From: CAZEFK01 sp964511405
GTDB taxonomy: Bacteria; Pseudomonadota; Alphaproteobacteria; Elsterales; Elsteraceae
NCBI GenBank assembly: GCA_964511405.1
Contig: CAZEFK010000269.1
Location: 1 to 8,352, forward strand
Reading direction: 5' to 3'
DNA: 8,352 nucleotides
Numbering within the stretch: the stretch's first letter is position 1; the number at the start of each line of letters is the position of its first letter. This document shows positions 1-4,717 of this stretch, piece by piece. The notes under the pieces were generated by a model that saw only the letters and a list, made by a program, of their open reading frames with translations, was not told where the DNA came from and searched no databases. The translations under genes were made by a program, and so were the position numbers.

Positions 1-494
1 AAATCGGACGGGTGGGTGGCGATGCAGGCCTCGCTCCAGCCCAGCACCGCATGGCCGCGGCTGTCGCCGCCGCGGGCGTCGCAGCCGGTGCCGGGCCGGC
101 GCTTGTTGCAGGCGCTGCCTGGGTCGTAGAAGTACGGGCAACGGGTGCGCTGCAACAGATTGCCGCCGACCGTGGCGGCGTTGCGGAGCTGCCCCGAGGC
201 GCCGGCGAGCAGCGCCTCCGTCACCGCCGGGAAGGCCCGCGCGAACTGGGGATCGTGGGCCAGGTCGGCGTTGCGGACCAGGGCGCCGATGCGCACGCCG
301 CCGTCGGGCAGCGCCTCGATCCGGTCGAGGCCAGGCAGCCGGGTGATGTCGACCAGCCGCGACGGCCGCGCGACCTCGGCCTTCATCAGGTCGAGCAGGT
401 TGGTGCCGGCGGCGAGGAAGGCGGCGCCGGGTGCTGCGGCGGCCGCGACGGCCTCGGCGATCGAGCCGGCGCGGACATATTCGAACGGAGTCAT
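1..494 (-). CDS. paoB: Molybdenum aldehyde oxidoreductase FAD-binding subunit, PaoB/YagS type (3' end beyond window)
   Basis: The first 164 residues of the FAD (medium) subunit of a xanthine-dehydrogenase-family enzyme are visible; the family is about 320 aa, so roughly half is missing past the left edge. In such enzymes this subunit passes electrons from the molybdenum centre via FeS clusters to FAD. Visible motifs are the FAD-binding loop AAGTNLLDLMK (residues 28-38) and TVGGNLLQRTRCPYFYD (about 108-124). Cysteines at 119, 129, 138 and 157 lie in RTRCPYFYD, CNKRRPGTGC and EACIATHPSD. This is the pattern of E. coli PaoB and resembles the extra 4Fe-4S site known in that family and in 4-hydroxybenzoyl-CoA reductase beta; plain CoxM proteins lack it. 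The ATG at 494-492 overlaps the stop of the upstream 2Fe-2S gene (ATGA), implying coupled translation. A large Mo-cofactor subunit is expected next, outside the window. The true substrate is unknown; aromatic or other aldehydes are inferred from PaoABC. Confidence 0.9.
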   Translation of the reverse strand, partial: MTPFEYVRAGSIAEAVAAAAAPGAAFLAAGTNLLDLMKAEVARPSRLVDITRLPGLDRIEALPDGGVRIGALVRNADLAHDPQFARAFPAVTEALLAGASGQLRNAATVGGNLLQRTRCPYFYDPGSACNKRRPGTGCDARGGDSRGHAVLGWSEACIATHPSD

Positions 495-1000
495 TCGGCG
501 GCACTCCGGGCGGCGGCGCTCCGGATCGCGCCCATGCGGCGCTGGGCGTCGAGCACGGCCTCGGTGATGCCGGCATAGGCGGCGCAGCGGCACAGATTGC
601 CGCTCATGCCCTCGCGCACGCGCTCGGGATCGCCGCCGGCCTGGCCTTCGGCGATCAGGCCGATGGCGCTCATGATCTGGCCGGGGGTGCAGAAGCCGCA
701 CTGGAAGCCGTCATGCTCGATGAAGGCGGCCTGGACCGGGTGCAGGACGTCGCCCTGGGCCAAGCCCTCGATGGTGGTGACCCGGGCGCCGTCGAGGCTG
801 GCGGCGAGCGCCAGGCAGGAATTGATGCGGCGGCCGTCGACCAGCACGGTGCAGGCGCCGCACTGGCCGCGGTCGCAGCCCTTCTTGGTGCCGGTGAGGT
901 CGAGGCGCTCGCGCAGGAGGTCGAGCAGCGTGACCCGGGGATCGTCCAGCGCGATGGCGTGGGCGTGGCCGTTCACGGTCAAGGACAGAGTTAGGCTCAT
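491..1000 (-). CDS. 2Fe-2S iron-sulfur subunit of molybdenum aldehyde oxidoreductase (xanthine dehydrogenase family small subunit)
   Basis: This 169-aa protein carries both [2Fe-2S] clusters of a molybdo-hydroxylase. The N-terminal plant-type ferredoxin domain has GCDRGQCGACTVLVDG with Cys42, Cys47, Cys50 and Cys62. The C-terminal helical domain has FQCGFCTPGQ (Cys101, Cys104) and LCRC (Cys137, Cys139). All eight ligands are present, so it should be functional. Length fits CoxS/PaoA-like subunits. E. coli PaoA has an N-terminal Tat signal that is absent here (the protein starts directly at MSLTLSLTVNG), so a cytoplasmic enzyme is inferred. The ATG at 1000 has GGAG (minus-strand complement of 1008-1011) at 7-nt spacing. 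Its stop overlaps the FAD subunit start by four bases. It is the first gene of the operon and is divergent from a TetR regulator that may control it. Confidence 0.93.
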   Translation of the reverse strand: MSLTLSLTVNGHAHAIALDDPRVTLLDLLRERLDLTGTKKGCDRGQCGACTVLVDGRRINSCLALAASLDGARVTTIEGLAQGDVLHPVQAAFIEHDGFQCGFCTPGQIMSAIGLIAEGQAGGDPERVREGMSGNLCRCAAYAGITEAVLDAQRRMGAIRSAAARSAAE

Positions 1001-1103
1001 GCGGAGACTCCGATGAGGGCGAATGCGGCCGTTCGCAGCGCCAGGCGGCGCGCGGCGGATTTCCGAGGACGAACGGTCGCCACGGCGTTAGGTAGAGAAG
1101 GCT

Positions 1104-1131
1104 GTGCCAACGACGTGGCAGGGCCTATATA
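1104..1131 (+). promoter_or_regulatory. Possible promoter of the TetR gene
   Basis: GTGCCA (1104-1109, 4/6 to the -35 consensus), a 16-bp spacer and TATATA (1126-1131, 4/6 to the -10 consensus) form a weak sigma-70-like promoter. The TATATA is the only AT-rich patch in the intergenic region. Predicted transcription would start within or just after the palindrome at 1132-1146, giving a leader of about 40 nt before the ATG at 1179. If real, it excludes the GTG at 1104 as a translation start. Confidence 0.3.
1105..1120. promoter_or_regulatory. Inverted repeat TGCCA-N6-TGGCA in the divergent intergenic region
   Basis: A perfect 5-bp inverted repeat with a 6-nt centre (acgacg) lies between the oxidoreductase operon and the TetR gene. 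On the minus strand the left arm reads as TTGGCA (1105-1110), a 5/6 match to a sigma-70 -35 box, though no good -10 follows at standard spacing. Size and position fit an operator for the neighbouring TetR protein, but arms this short occur by chance in GC-rich DNA. Assignment is inference. Confidence 0.3.
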
Positions 1132-1146
1132 CGGAGGCATCCTCCG
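1132..1146. promoter_or_regulatory. Palindrome CGGAGG-CAT-CCTCCG, candidate TetR autoregulatory operator
   Basis: A perfect 6-bp inverted repeat with a 3-nt centre lies directly downstream of the TATATA at 1126-1131, where a repressor would overlap the transcription start. TetR regulators commonly bind palindromes of this size near their own promoter, so autoregulation and control of the divergent oxidoreductase operon are plausible. It contains GGAGG, but no start codon lies at a suitable distance: ATG 1179 is about 40 nt away. It is therefore unlikely to be a ribosome-binding site. Confidence 0.4.
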
Positions 1147-1178
1147 CTTTGCAAGAGGCTCGATCCGAGCGCCCCGCC

Positions 1179-1781
1179 ATGGCCGACCTGCCCCTGAAAG
1201 CCGCCCATCTCAAGACCGGCCGCCGCCCGCGCGCCGACGCCGCGCGCAACCGCGAGCGCCTGCTGGAGGCGGCCAAGGCGGTGTTCAGCGCCGGCGGCGC
1301 CGAGGCCAGCCTGGAGGCGGTGGCGCGCACGGCCGGCGTCGGCATCGGCACGCTCTATCGCCATTTCCCGACCCGCGAGGCGCTGTTCGAGGCCGTCTAT
1401 CGTCGCGAAGTCGACCAGCTGGCGGACCTGGCCGAACGGGTGGGGGCCGAAGAGGCCCCGACCGCGGCCCTGCGGCGCTGGCTGCACGAGTACATCGCGC
1501 TCGCCGCCACCAAGAAGGGCATGATCGAGGCCCTGGCGCTGGCCGCCCACGCCCCCTCGGACCTCTACGCCTACAGCTTCGACCGCCTGACCCGGGCAGT
1601 GCGCGGACTGCTGGATCGCGCCGTGGCGGCCGGCGAGATCCGCGGCGACATCGGCCCCGACGACCTGCTGAAGGCGCTGGTCGGCATGTGCAGCCTGCGG
1701 CGGGAGCCGGGGTGGCAGACGGGCGTGCTGCGGATGGTCGACGTGCTGGTGGATGGGCTGAGGGTCGGGGCGCGGCGGTAG
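1179..1781 (+). CDS. TetR/AcrR family transcriptional regulator (SbtR-like C-terminal domain)
   Basis: This 200-aa DNA-binding repressor has an N-terminal TetR helix-turn-helix: RRPRADAARNRERLLEAAK..F, then ASLEAVARTAGVGIGTLYRHFPTREALFEAV. The recognition helix ends in the canonical GTLYRHFPTREALFEAV. The C-terminal ligand-binding and dimerisation half (RRWLHEYIALAATKKGM ... AVAAGEIRGDIGPDDLLKALVGMC) resembles the SbtR-type TetR C-terminal domain. I chose the ATG at 1179 because homology begins a few residues later. An upstream in-frame GTG at 1104 would place a promoter-like box and a palindrome inside the coding region, and its nearest purine-rich stretch is only 2 nt away. The chosen ATG has no clear Shine-Dalgarno. 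Divergent from the aldehyde oxidoreductase genes with 178 bp between starts, it is the likely local regulator; the ligand cannot be told from sequence. Confidence 0.9.
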   Translation: MADLPLKAAHLKTGRRPRADAARNRERLLEAAKAVFSAGGAEASLEAVARTAGVGIGTLYRHFPTREALFEAVYRREVDQLADLAERVGAEEAPTAALRRWLHEYIALAATKKGMIEALALAAHAPSDLYAYSFDRLTRAVRGLLDRAVAAGEIRGDIGPDDLLKALVGMCSLRREPGWQTGVLRMVDVLVDGLRVGARR

Positions 1782-1813
1782 GAGGCCGGCTTGTTTAGCC
1801 CGCGCCGGCTTCC
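1781..1813 (+). terminator. Stem-loop after the TetR gene, possible terminator
   Basis: GGAGGCCGGC (1781-1790) pairs with GCCGGCTTCC (1804-1813) over 10 bp with one G-T wobble, around a 13-nt loop. It begins on the last base of the TetR stop codon. The sequence after it (tatcctt) is only mildly T-rich, so an intrinsic terminator is possible but not typical. Confidence 0.4.
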
Positions 1814-1819
1814 TATCCT
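1791..1819 (+). promoter_or_regulatory. Possible promoter of the parD-like gene
   Basis: TTGTTT (1791-1796) and TATCCT (1814-1819) are separated by 17 bp and match the sigma-70 boxes at 3/6 and 4/6. Transcription would start near 1826, about 20 nt before the TTG start codon at 1847. It overlaps the stem-loop that follows the TetR gene, so the two calls compete for the same bases. Confidence 0.3.
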
Positions 1820-1846
1820 TGGAGCGATCTTGAGCTGGAGGTCAGA

Positions 1847-2098
1847 TTGGATACGATCGTGCAGCTGACGCCCGAACTCGAGCGCTTCGCCCGCGATTGC
1901 GTGGATGGCGGCCGATACGCCGACGTGAGCGAGGTCGTGCGATCCGGACTGCGTCTGCTGCAGGACGCCGAAGGCCGGCGCCGGCACTTCCAAGCGATGC
2001 TGGAAACGGCCGAGGCGGAAGCCGATCGGGATGGCGACATCCCCGTGGACCAAGTCCTGGCCGAAGTCGACGCCATCATCGACGCCGCCATGCGGTGA
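1847..2098 (+). CDS. parD: ParD-family type II antitoxin (orphan; toxin partner truncated)
   Basis: This 83-aa protein has ParD/ribbon-helix-helix features. A short beta strand (DTIVQLTPELERFARDCV) is followed by GGRYADVSEVVRSGLRLLQ (about 21-39), the conserved helix-turn-helix portion of ParD antitoxins. The acidic C-terminus (EAEADRDGDIPVDQVLAEVDAII) is the part that wraps the toxin in known ParDE complexes. The start is TTG at 1847, supported by a strong GGAGG at 1837-1841 with 5-nt spacing and by residue alignment with the family; no ATG is available. Its stop overlaps the next reading frame (GTGA), the usual antitoxin-toxin arrangement. That downstream frame encodes only a stub of ParE, so this antitoxin has no functional partner here. 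It may still repress its own promoter or bind a ParE toxin encoded elsewhere. Confidence 0.85.
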   Translation: MDTIVQLTPELERFARDCVDGGRYADVSEVVRSGLRLLQDAEGRRRHFQAMLETAEAEADRDGDIPVDQVLAEVDAIIDAAMR

Positions 2099-2175
2099 CC
2101 GCCGCTCGACTGTCACCTGAGGCTCGCCGCGATCTGCTCGCGCCAAAGGTTGCGCCCCCTGCGGTGCCCCGATAG
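2095..2175 (+). pseudogene. parE: ParE toxin remnant (N-terminal stub, 26 codons)
   Basis: A GTG at 2095 overlaps the ParD stop (GTGA) and opens a 26-codon frame. Its first residues, TAARLSPEARRDLL, match the conserved start of ParE/RelE-superfamily toxins (RLSPeAraDL followed by I-W-Y). After about residue 15 the similarity stops: the frame reads APKVAPPAVPR and ends at TAG 2173-2175, whereas ParE is normally about 95-100 aa. The next 30 bp lead straight into the ribosome-binding site of the lipoprotein gene, so the missing ~80 codons look deleted rather than frameshifted. The toxin is almost certainly inactive. Identification rests on a short match plus the ParD neighbour, so it is an inference, but a strong one. 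Confidence 0.65.
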
Positions 2176-2205
2176 AGGTAGCCGTCCGAACCAGGGAAGG
2201 CATCC

Positions 2206-2838
2206 GTGCGGCGACTGGCACTGTCCCTCATCCTGGCGCTCGCCGGCTCCGGCTGCGCCACGACCCAGCACCCCGAGACGGCTCAGCAAGCCTCGCCGAC
2301 GCCGCCGCAGCCGAGCCGGACGATCACGCTGCCGGCCACCGGCATGTCGAGCGATCCGGCCGCGGTCGAGCTGATCGATGCGTTCGGCCAGTTCTGCCTG
2401 CAGCAGTTTCCCGAGCGCAACGACCCGGCGCCGACCAGCGGCGGCACCCTGGCGCCGATGCCGCCTGATACGGTCCGCCGCTTCCTGCATGACGACCCCG
2501 GCCGCGGCTGGGTCTATCGCGCCCAGGCCGAATATGTGCTGACGATCGAGGACCCGCCCTACCACGCCTGCGCCGTCCGCCGGCGCTATCCCAAGCTGCC
2601 CGACTACCAGGGCCTGTTCGACATCGCGCGCCAGATCTGGGCCGTCAACAGCCGCCGCGGCCCGTTCCAGGCGCTGCCGCCCCAGGCCCAAACGGCCTTC
2701 GGGCTGCCTGTGCAGGCCCGGATGGCCGTGCTGCCGCGCACGGCGACCACGCCCCAGGAAGTCTTCATGGACCTGACCACGACCTATTCCAACGGAACGG
2801 TCGAAGTCCGGCTGGTCCGGCAAATCCCGCCGCAGTAG
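2206..2838 (+). CDS. Putative lipoprotein of unknown function
   Basis: This is a 210-aa protein with a short lipoprotein signal: basic MRR, hydrophobic LALSLILALAGSG, then Cys17 as the likely lipidated residue. The -3 residue is Gly rather than Leu, so the lipobox is imperfect. A Pro/Thr/Ser/Gln-rich linker follows (about 18-45). The mature domain starts near ELIDAFGQFCLQQFPE (55-70) and includes DDPGRGWVYR (96-105) and EDPPYHACAVRRRYP (115-129). Cys64 and Cys122 could form a disulfide in the periplasm. I do not recognise the family, and no catalytic motif is evident. The GTG start at 2206 is supported by AGGGAAGG (2193-2200) at 5-nt spacing. The gene directly follows the ParE remnant and is convergent with dadA; nothing in the context suggests a function. 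Confidence 0.8.
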   Translation: MRRLALSLILALAGSGCATTQHPETAQQASPTPPQPSRTITLPATGMSSDPAAVELIDAFGQFCLQQFPERNDPAPTSGGTLAPMPPDTVRRFLHDDPGRGWVYRAQAEYVLTIEDPPYHACAVRRRYPKLPDYQGLFDIARQIWAVNSRRGPFQALPPQAQTAFGLPVQARMAVLPRTATTPQEVFMDLTTTYSNGTVEVRLVRQIPPQ

Positions 2839-2845
2839 CGGCGGG
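2826..2845. terminator. Hairpin between convergent lipoprotein and dadA genes, possible bidirectional terminator
   Basis: CCCGCCGC (2826-2833) and GCGGCGGG (2838-2845) form a perfect 8-bp GC stem with an AGTA tetraloop. The lipoprotein stop codon (TAG 2836-2838) lies in the loop and first paired base. On the minus strand the stem is followed by ATTTG, a short U-rich tail for dadA transcripts; on the plus strand no T-run follows. The convergent location favours a terminator function. Confidence 0.45.
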
Positions 2846-2891
2846 GCGGTGGCGCCGATTCCCGCAGCACGTAAGTGTGGAAGCGGATCGT

Positions 2892-4157
2892 CTACGACCC
2901 CACCCCCTCATACCGGCTCGCCGCCAGATCCTCATGCGCGATGTCCGGCTTCTTGCCGCTCACCAGGTCGGCCAGCACCCGCCCCGACCCGCACGACATC
3001 GTCCAGCCCAGCGTCCCGTGCCCCGTGTTCAGGAACAGGTTCCGGTACTTCGTCGGCCCGATGATCGGCGTCCCGTCCGGGGTCATGGGCCGCAGGCCCG
3101 TCCAGAACGTCGCCTTCCCCACGTCGCCGCCCTCGGGGAACAGGTCGCCCACCGAATGCTCCAGGGTCGCGCGCCGGGGCCCGCGCAGGGTCTTGCTGTA
3201 GCCGGCCAGCTCGGCGGTGCCGCCGACGCGGATGCGGTCGCCCAGGCGCGTGATCGCCACCTTGAAGGTTTCGTCCATCACGGTCGACACCGGCGCCATC
3301 GCCGGGTTGGTGATCGGCACCGTGATCGAATAGCCTTTTACCGGATAGACCGGCACGTCCACGTCGATCGTGCGCAGCAGCAGCGGCGAATAGCTGCCCA
3401 GCGCCACCACGTAGGCGTCGAATACCGCGGTCTCATCGTCGATCGCCACGCCGGCGATGCGGTCGCCCTCGGTCTTCAGGCCGTCGATGGCGGTGCCGTA
3501 GCGGAAGACGACGCCCCGCCGCTCGGCCATTTCGGCCAGCATCTGCGTGAACTTGAAGGCGTCGCCGGTCTCGTCGCCGGGCAGGCGCAGGCCGCCCACG
3601 AACAGGCCGCGCACCCGGGCCAGCGCCGGTTCGGCGCGGATGCAGCCGTCGGGATCCAGCACCTCGTAGGGCACGCCGCCCTCGTCCAGCACCGCGGTGT
3701 CCTCCGGCACATGGTCGAGCTGCTTCTGCGTCCGGAACAACTGCAGGGTGCCGCGCTGGCGGTCGTCATAGGCGATGCCGGTGGCGGCGCGCAGGTCGCG
3801 AAGGCAGTCGCGGCTGTACTCGGCCAGCCGCACCATGCGCCCCTTGTTCACGTGATAGGCGGCTTCCGTGCAGTTCTGCAGCATCAGCAGCAGCCAGCGA
3901 TACAGATAGGCGTCGGGCCGGGGCCACAGCACGAACGGCCGGTGGCGCATCATCAGCCACTTGATCGCCTTCAGCGGCACGCCGGGGCCGGCCCAGGGCG
4001 CGGAATAGCCGGGCGAGACCTGGCCGGCATTGGCGAAGCTGGTCTCCAGCCCGGCGCCCGGCTGGCGGTCGATGACCGTCACCTCATGCCCGGCCTCGGC
4101 CAGGTACCACGCGGACGTCACGCCGACGACGCCGCTGCCCAGAACCACGACCTTCAC
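2892..4157 (-). CDS. dadA: D-amino acid dehydrogenase (DadA)
   Basis: This 421-aa FAD-dependent enzyme oxidatively deaminates D-amino acids, typically D-alanine to pyruvate and ammonia, feeding electrons to the respiratory chain at the inner membrane. The whole length follows E. coli DadA (432 aa). The N-terminal Rossmann motif is VVVLGSGVVGVTSAWYLAEA (GxGxxG at residues 7-12) with an acidic end at VTVIDRQPGAGLETSFANAG. Further conserved stretches are YSAPWAGPGVPLKAIKW, NKGRMVRLAEYSRDCL, RGTLQLFRT, LPGDETGDAFKFTQ, YPVKGYSITVPI, and the C-terminal FWTGLRPMTPDGTPIIGPT with LNTGHGTLGWTMSCGSG. The start is GTG at 4157, with GGAGG (complement of 4164-4168) at 6-nt spacing. No alanine racemase (dadX) or Lrp-type regulator is adjacent. 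A long hairpin just upstream overlaps the Shine-Dalgarno. A YCII-like gene lies upstream on the same strand, 93 bp away, and the two may be co-transcribed. Confidence 0.95.
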   Translation of the reverse strand: MKVVVLGSGVVGVTSAWYLAEAGHEVTVIDRQPGAGLETSFANAGQVSPGYSAPWAGPGVPLKAIKWLMMRHRPFVLWPRPDAYLYRWLLLMLQNCTEAAYHVNKGRMVRLAEYSRDCLRDLRAATGIAYDDRQRGTLQLFRTQKQLDHVPEDTAVLDEGGVPYEVLDPDGCIRAEPALARVRGLFVGGLRLPGDETGDAFKFTQMLAEMAERRGVVFRYGTAIDGLKTEGDRIAGVAIDDETAVFDAYVVALGSYSPLLLRTIDVDVPVYPVKGYSITVPITNPAMAPVSTVMDETFKVAITRLGDRIRVGGTAELAGYSKTLRGPRRATLEHSVGDLFPEGGDVGKATFWTGLRPMTPDGTPIIGPTKYRNLFLNTGHGTLGWTMSCGSGRVLADLVSGKKPDIAHEDLAASRYEGVGS

Positions 4158-4166
4158 CTGCCGCCT

Positions 4167-4239
4167 CCGCTGCCTTGTCCCGTGCCGGGCTAAGCAACCG
4201 GTGTACCAGCATTGGCCCGGGCACGGGAACCGGCAGCGG
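4167..4239 (-). promoter_or_regulatory. Long stem-loop in the dadA leader overlapping its Shine-Dalgarno
   Basis: Left arm 4167-4190 pairs with right arm 4215-4239. The outer stem of 8 bp (4167-4174 with 4232-4239) is followed by a 3x3 internal loop. An inner stem of 13 bp (4178-4190 with 4215-4228) is interrupted by one bulged G at 4221, and a 24-nt loop closes it. In a minus-strand transcript this lies between the YCII stop and the dadA GTG. The last two paired bases of the 3' arm are the first two G of the dadA GGAGG, so folding would compete with ribosome binding. No U-tract follows, which argues against a simple terminator. Regulatory function is inferred. Confidence 0.5.
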
Positions 4240-4250
4240 CGGCCGGCGCG

Positions 4251-4619
4251 CTACATGCCGGGGATCGGCAGCACCGGCATGATCTCCACCGCCTCGCCCG
4301 GGAAGATCGTGAAATGGGGATGGTTCTCGAACAGCCGGGCGGCCGCCTCGTGCGAGTCGGCGCGCACCACGGTATAGGCGGTCAGGGCGTTGTGCGTGTC
4401 GTCGACGCCCTGCGCCGACGCCCGCTTGGTCTTGCCCAGCGGCCCGCCCATGCCGACGATCGCGGCCTGGTGCTGCTCGACCCAGGCCTTCCAGGCGGCC
4501 ATGCCTTGCTGCATCCGGGCCTGCCGCTCAGCCTCGGGCAGGGCGTTCCACGCCGCCATCCGGGCGCTGTCCTTGCCCCCGAGAAATACGGCGAGAAACG
4601 TGTTGGTGCCGGTCGTCAT
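4251..4619 (-). CDS. YCII-like (DGPF-type) small protein
   Basis: This 122-aa cytoplasmic protein looks like a member of the YCII-related family of small ferredoxin-fold proteins, although the usual YCII catalytic signature is not obvious. Visible landmarks are FLAVFLGGKDSARMAAWNAL (about 8-27), AWKAWVEQHQAAIVGMGGPLG (about 42-62), ALTAYTVVRADSHEAAARLFENHPHF (about 78-103) and the C-terminal EIMPVLPIPG. I recall near-identical small proteins as common hypothetical or YCII-domain proteins in alphaproteobacteria; their role is not established. The ATG at 4619 is preceded by AAGGGAG (complement of 4627-4633) at 7-nt spacing. A promoter with a TetR-type palindrome lies 43-71 bp upstream, so the gene is probably induced by a small ligand. 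dadA follows 93 bp downstream on the same strand. Confidence 0.88.
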   Translation of the reverse strand: MTTGTNTFLAVFLGGKDSARMAAWNALPEAERQARMQQGMAAWKAWVEQHQAAIVGMGGPLGKTKRASAQGVDDTHNALTAYTVVRADSHEAAARLFENHPHFTIFPGEAVEIMPVLPIPGM

Positions 4620-4661
4620 GGGTGCGCTCCCTTGGTGATTTGGCTTTGGTTTCGTCGATGG

Positions 4662-4690
4662 CTTATACCGACTGGTCGGTTCAAGAACAA
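4662..4690 (-). promoter_or_regulatory. Promoter of the YCII-like gene
   Basis: On the minus strand TTGTTC (complement of 4685-4690) and TATAAG (complement of 4662-4667, 5/6 to the -10 consensus) are separated by exactly 17 bp. The start codon lies 43 bp downstream. The spacer is almost filled by the palindrome at 4667-4680. The -35 match is only 3/6, as would suit a regulated promoter. Confidence 0.5.
4667..4680. promoter_or_regulatory. TetR-type operator palindrome ACCGAC-TG-GTCGGT
   Basis: A perfect 6-bp inverted repeat with a 2-nt centre lies between the -35 and -10 boxes of the YCII promoter, overlapping one base of the -10 box. The ACCGAC-N2-GTCGGT form matches the general look of operators bound by TetR/AcrR repressors, and the location would block RNA polymerase. 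The cognate repressor is not identifiable: the TetR gene at 1179-1781 has different palindromes next to it. Confidence 0.6.
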
Positions 4691-4717
4691 GCACCGAGCC
4701 CAAGGTCGGGCGATGGC

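Noticed and set aside
1104..1178. Extended GTG start for the TetR regulator
   Set aside because: It would put the likely promoter and the palindrome inside the gene, add 25 residues unlike TetR N-termini, and use a purine stretch only 2 nt from the start.
2877..4193. 438-codon plus-strand frame opposite dadA
   Set aside because: It mirrors DadA exactly, is His/Gln/Arg-rich with no recognisable domain, and is a GC artefact.
4698..4711. GCCC-N6-GGGC inverted repeat after the aldehyde dehydrogenase stop as a terminator
   Set aside because: It has only a 4-bp stem and no U-tract, which is expected by chance in this composition.
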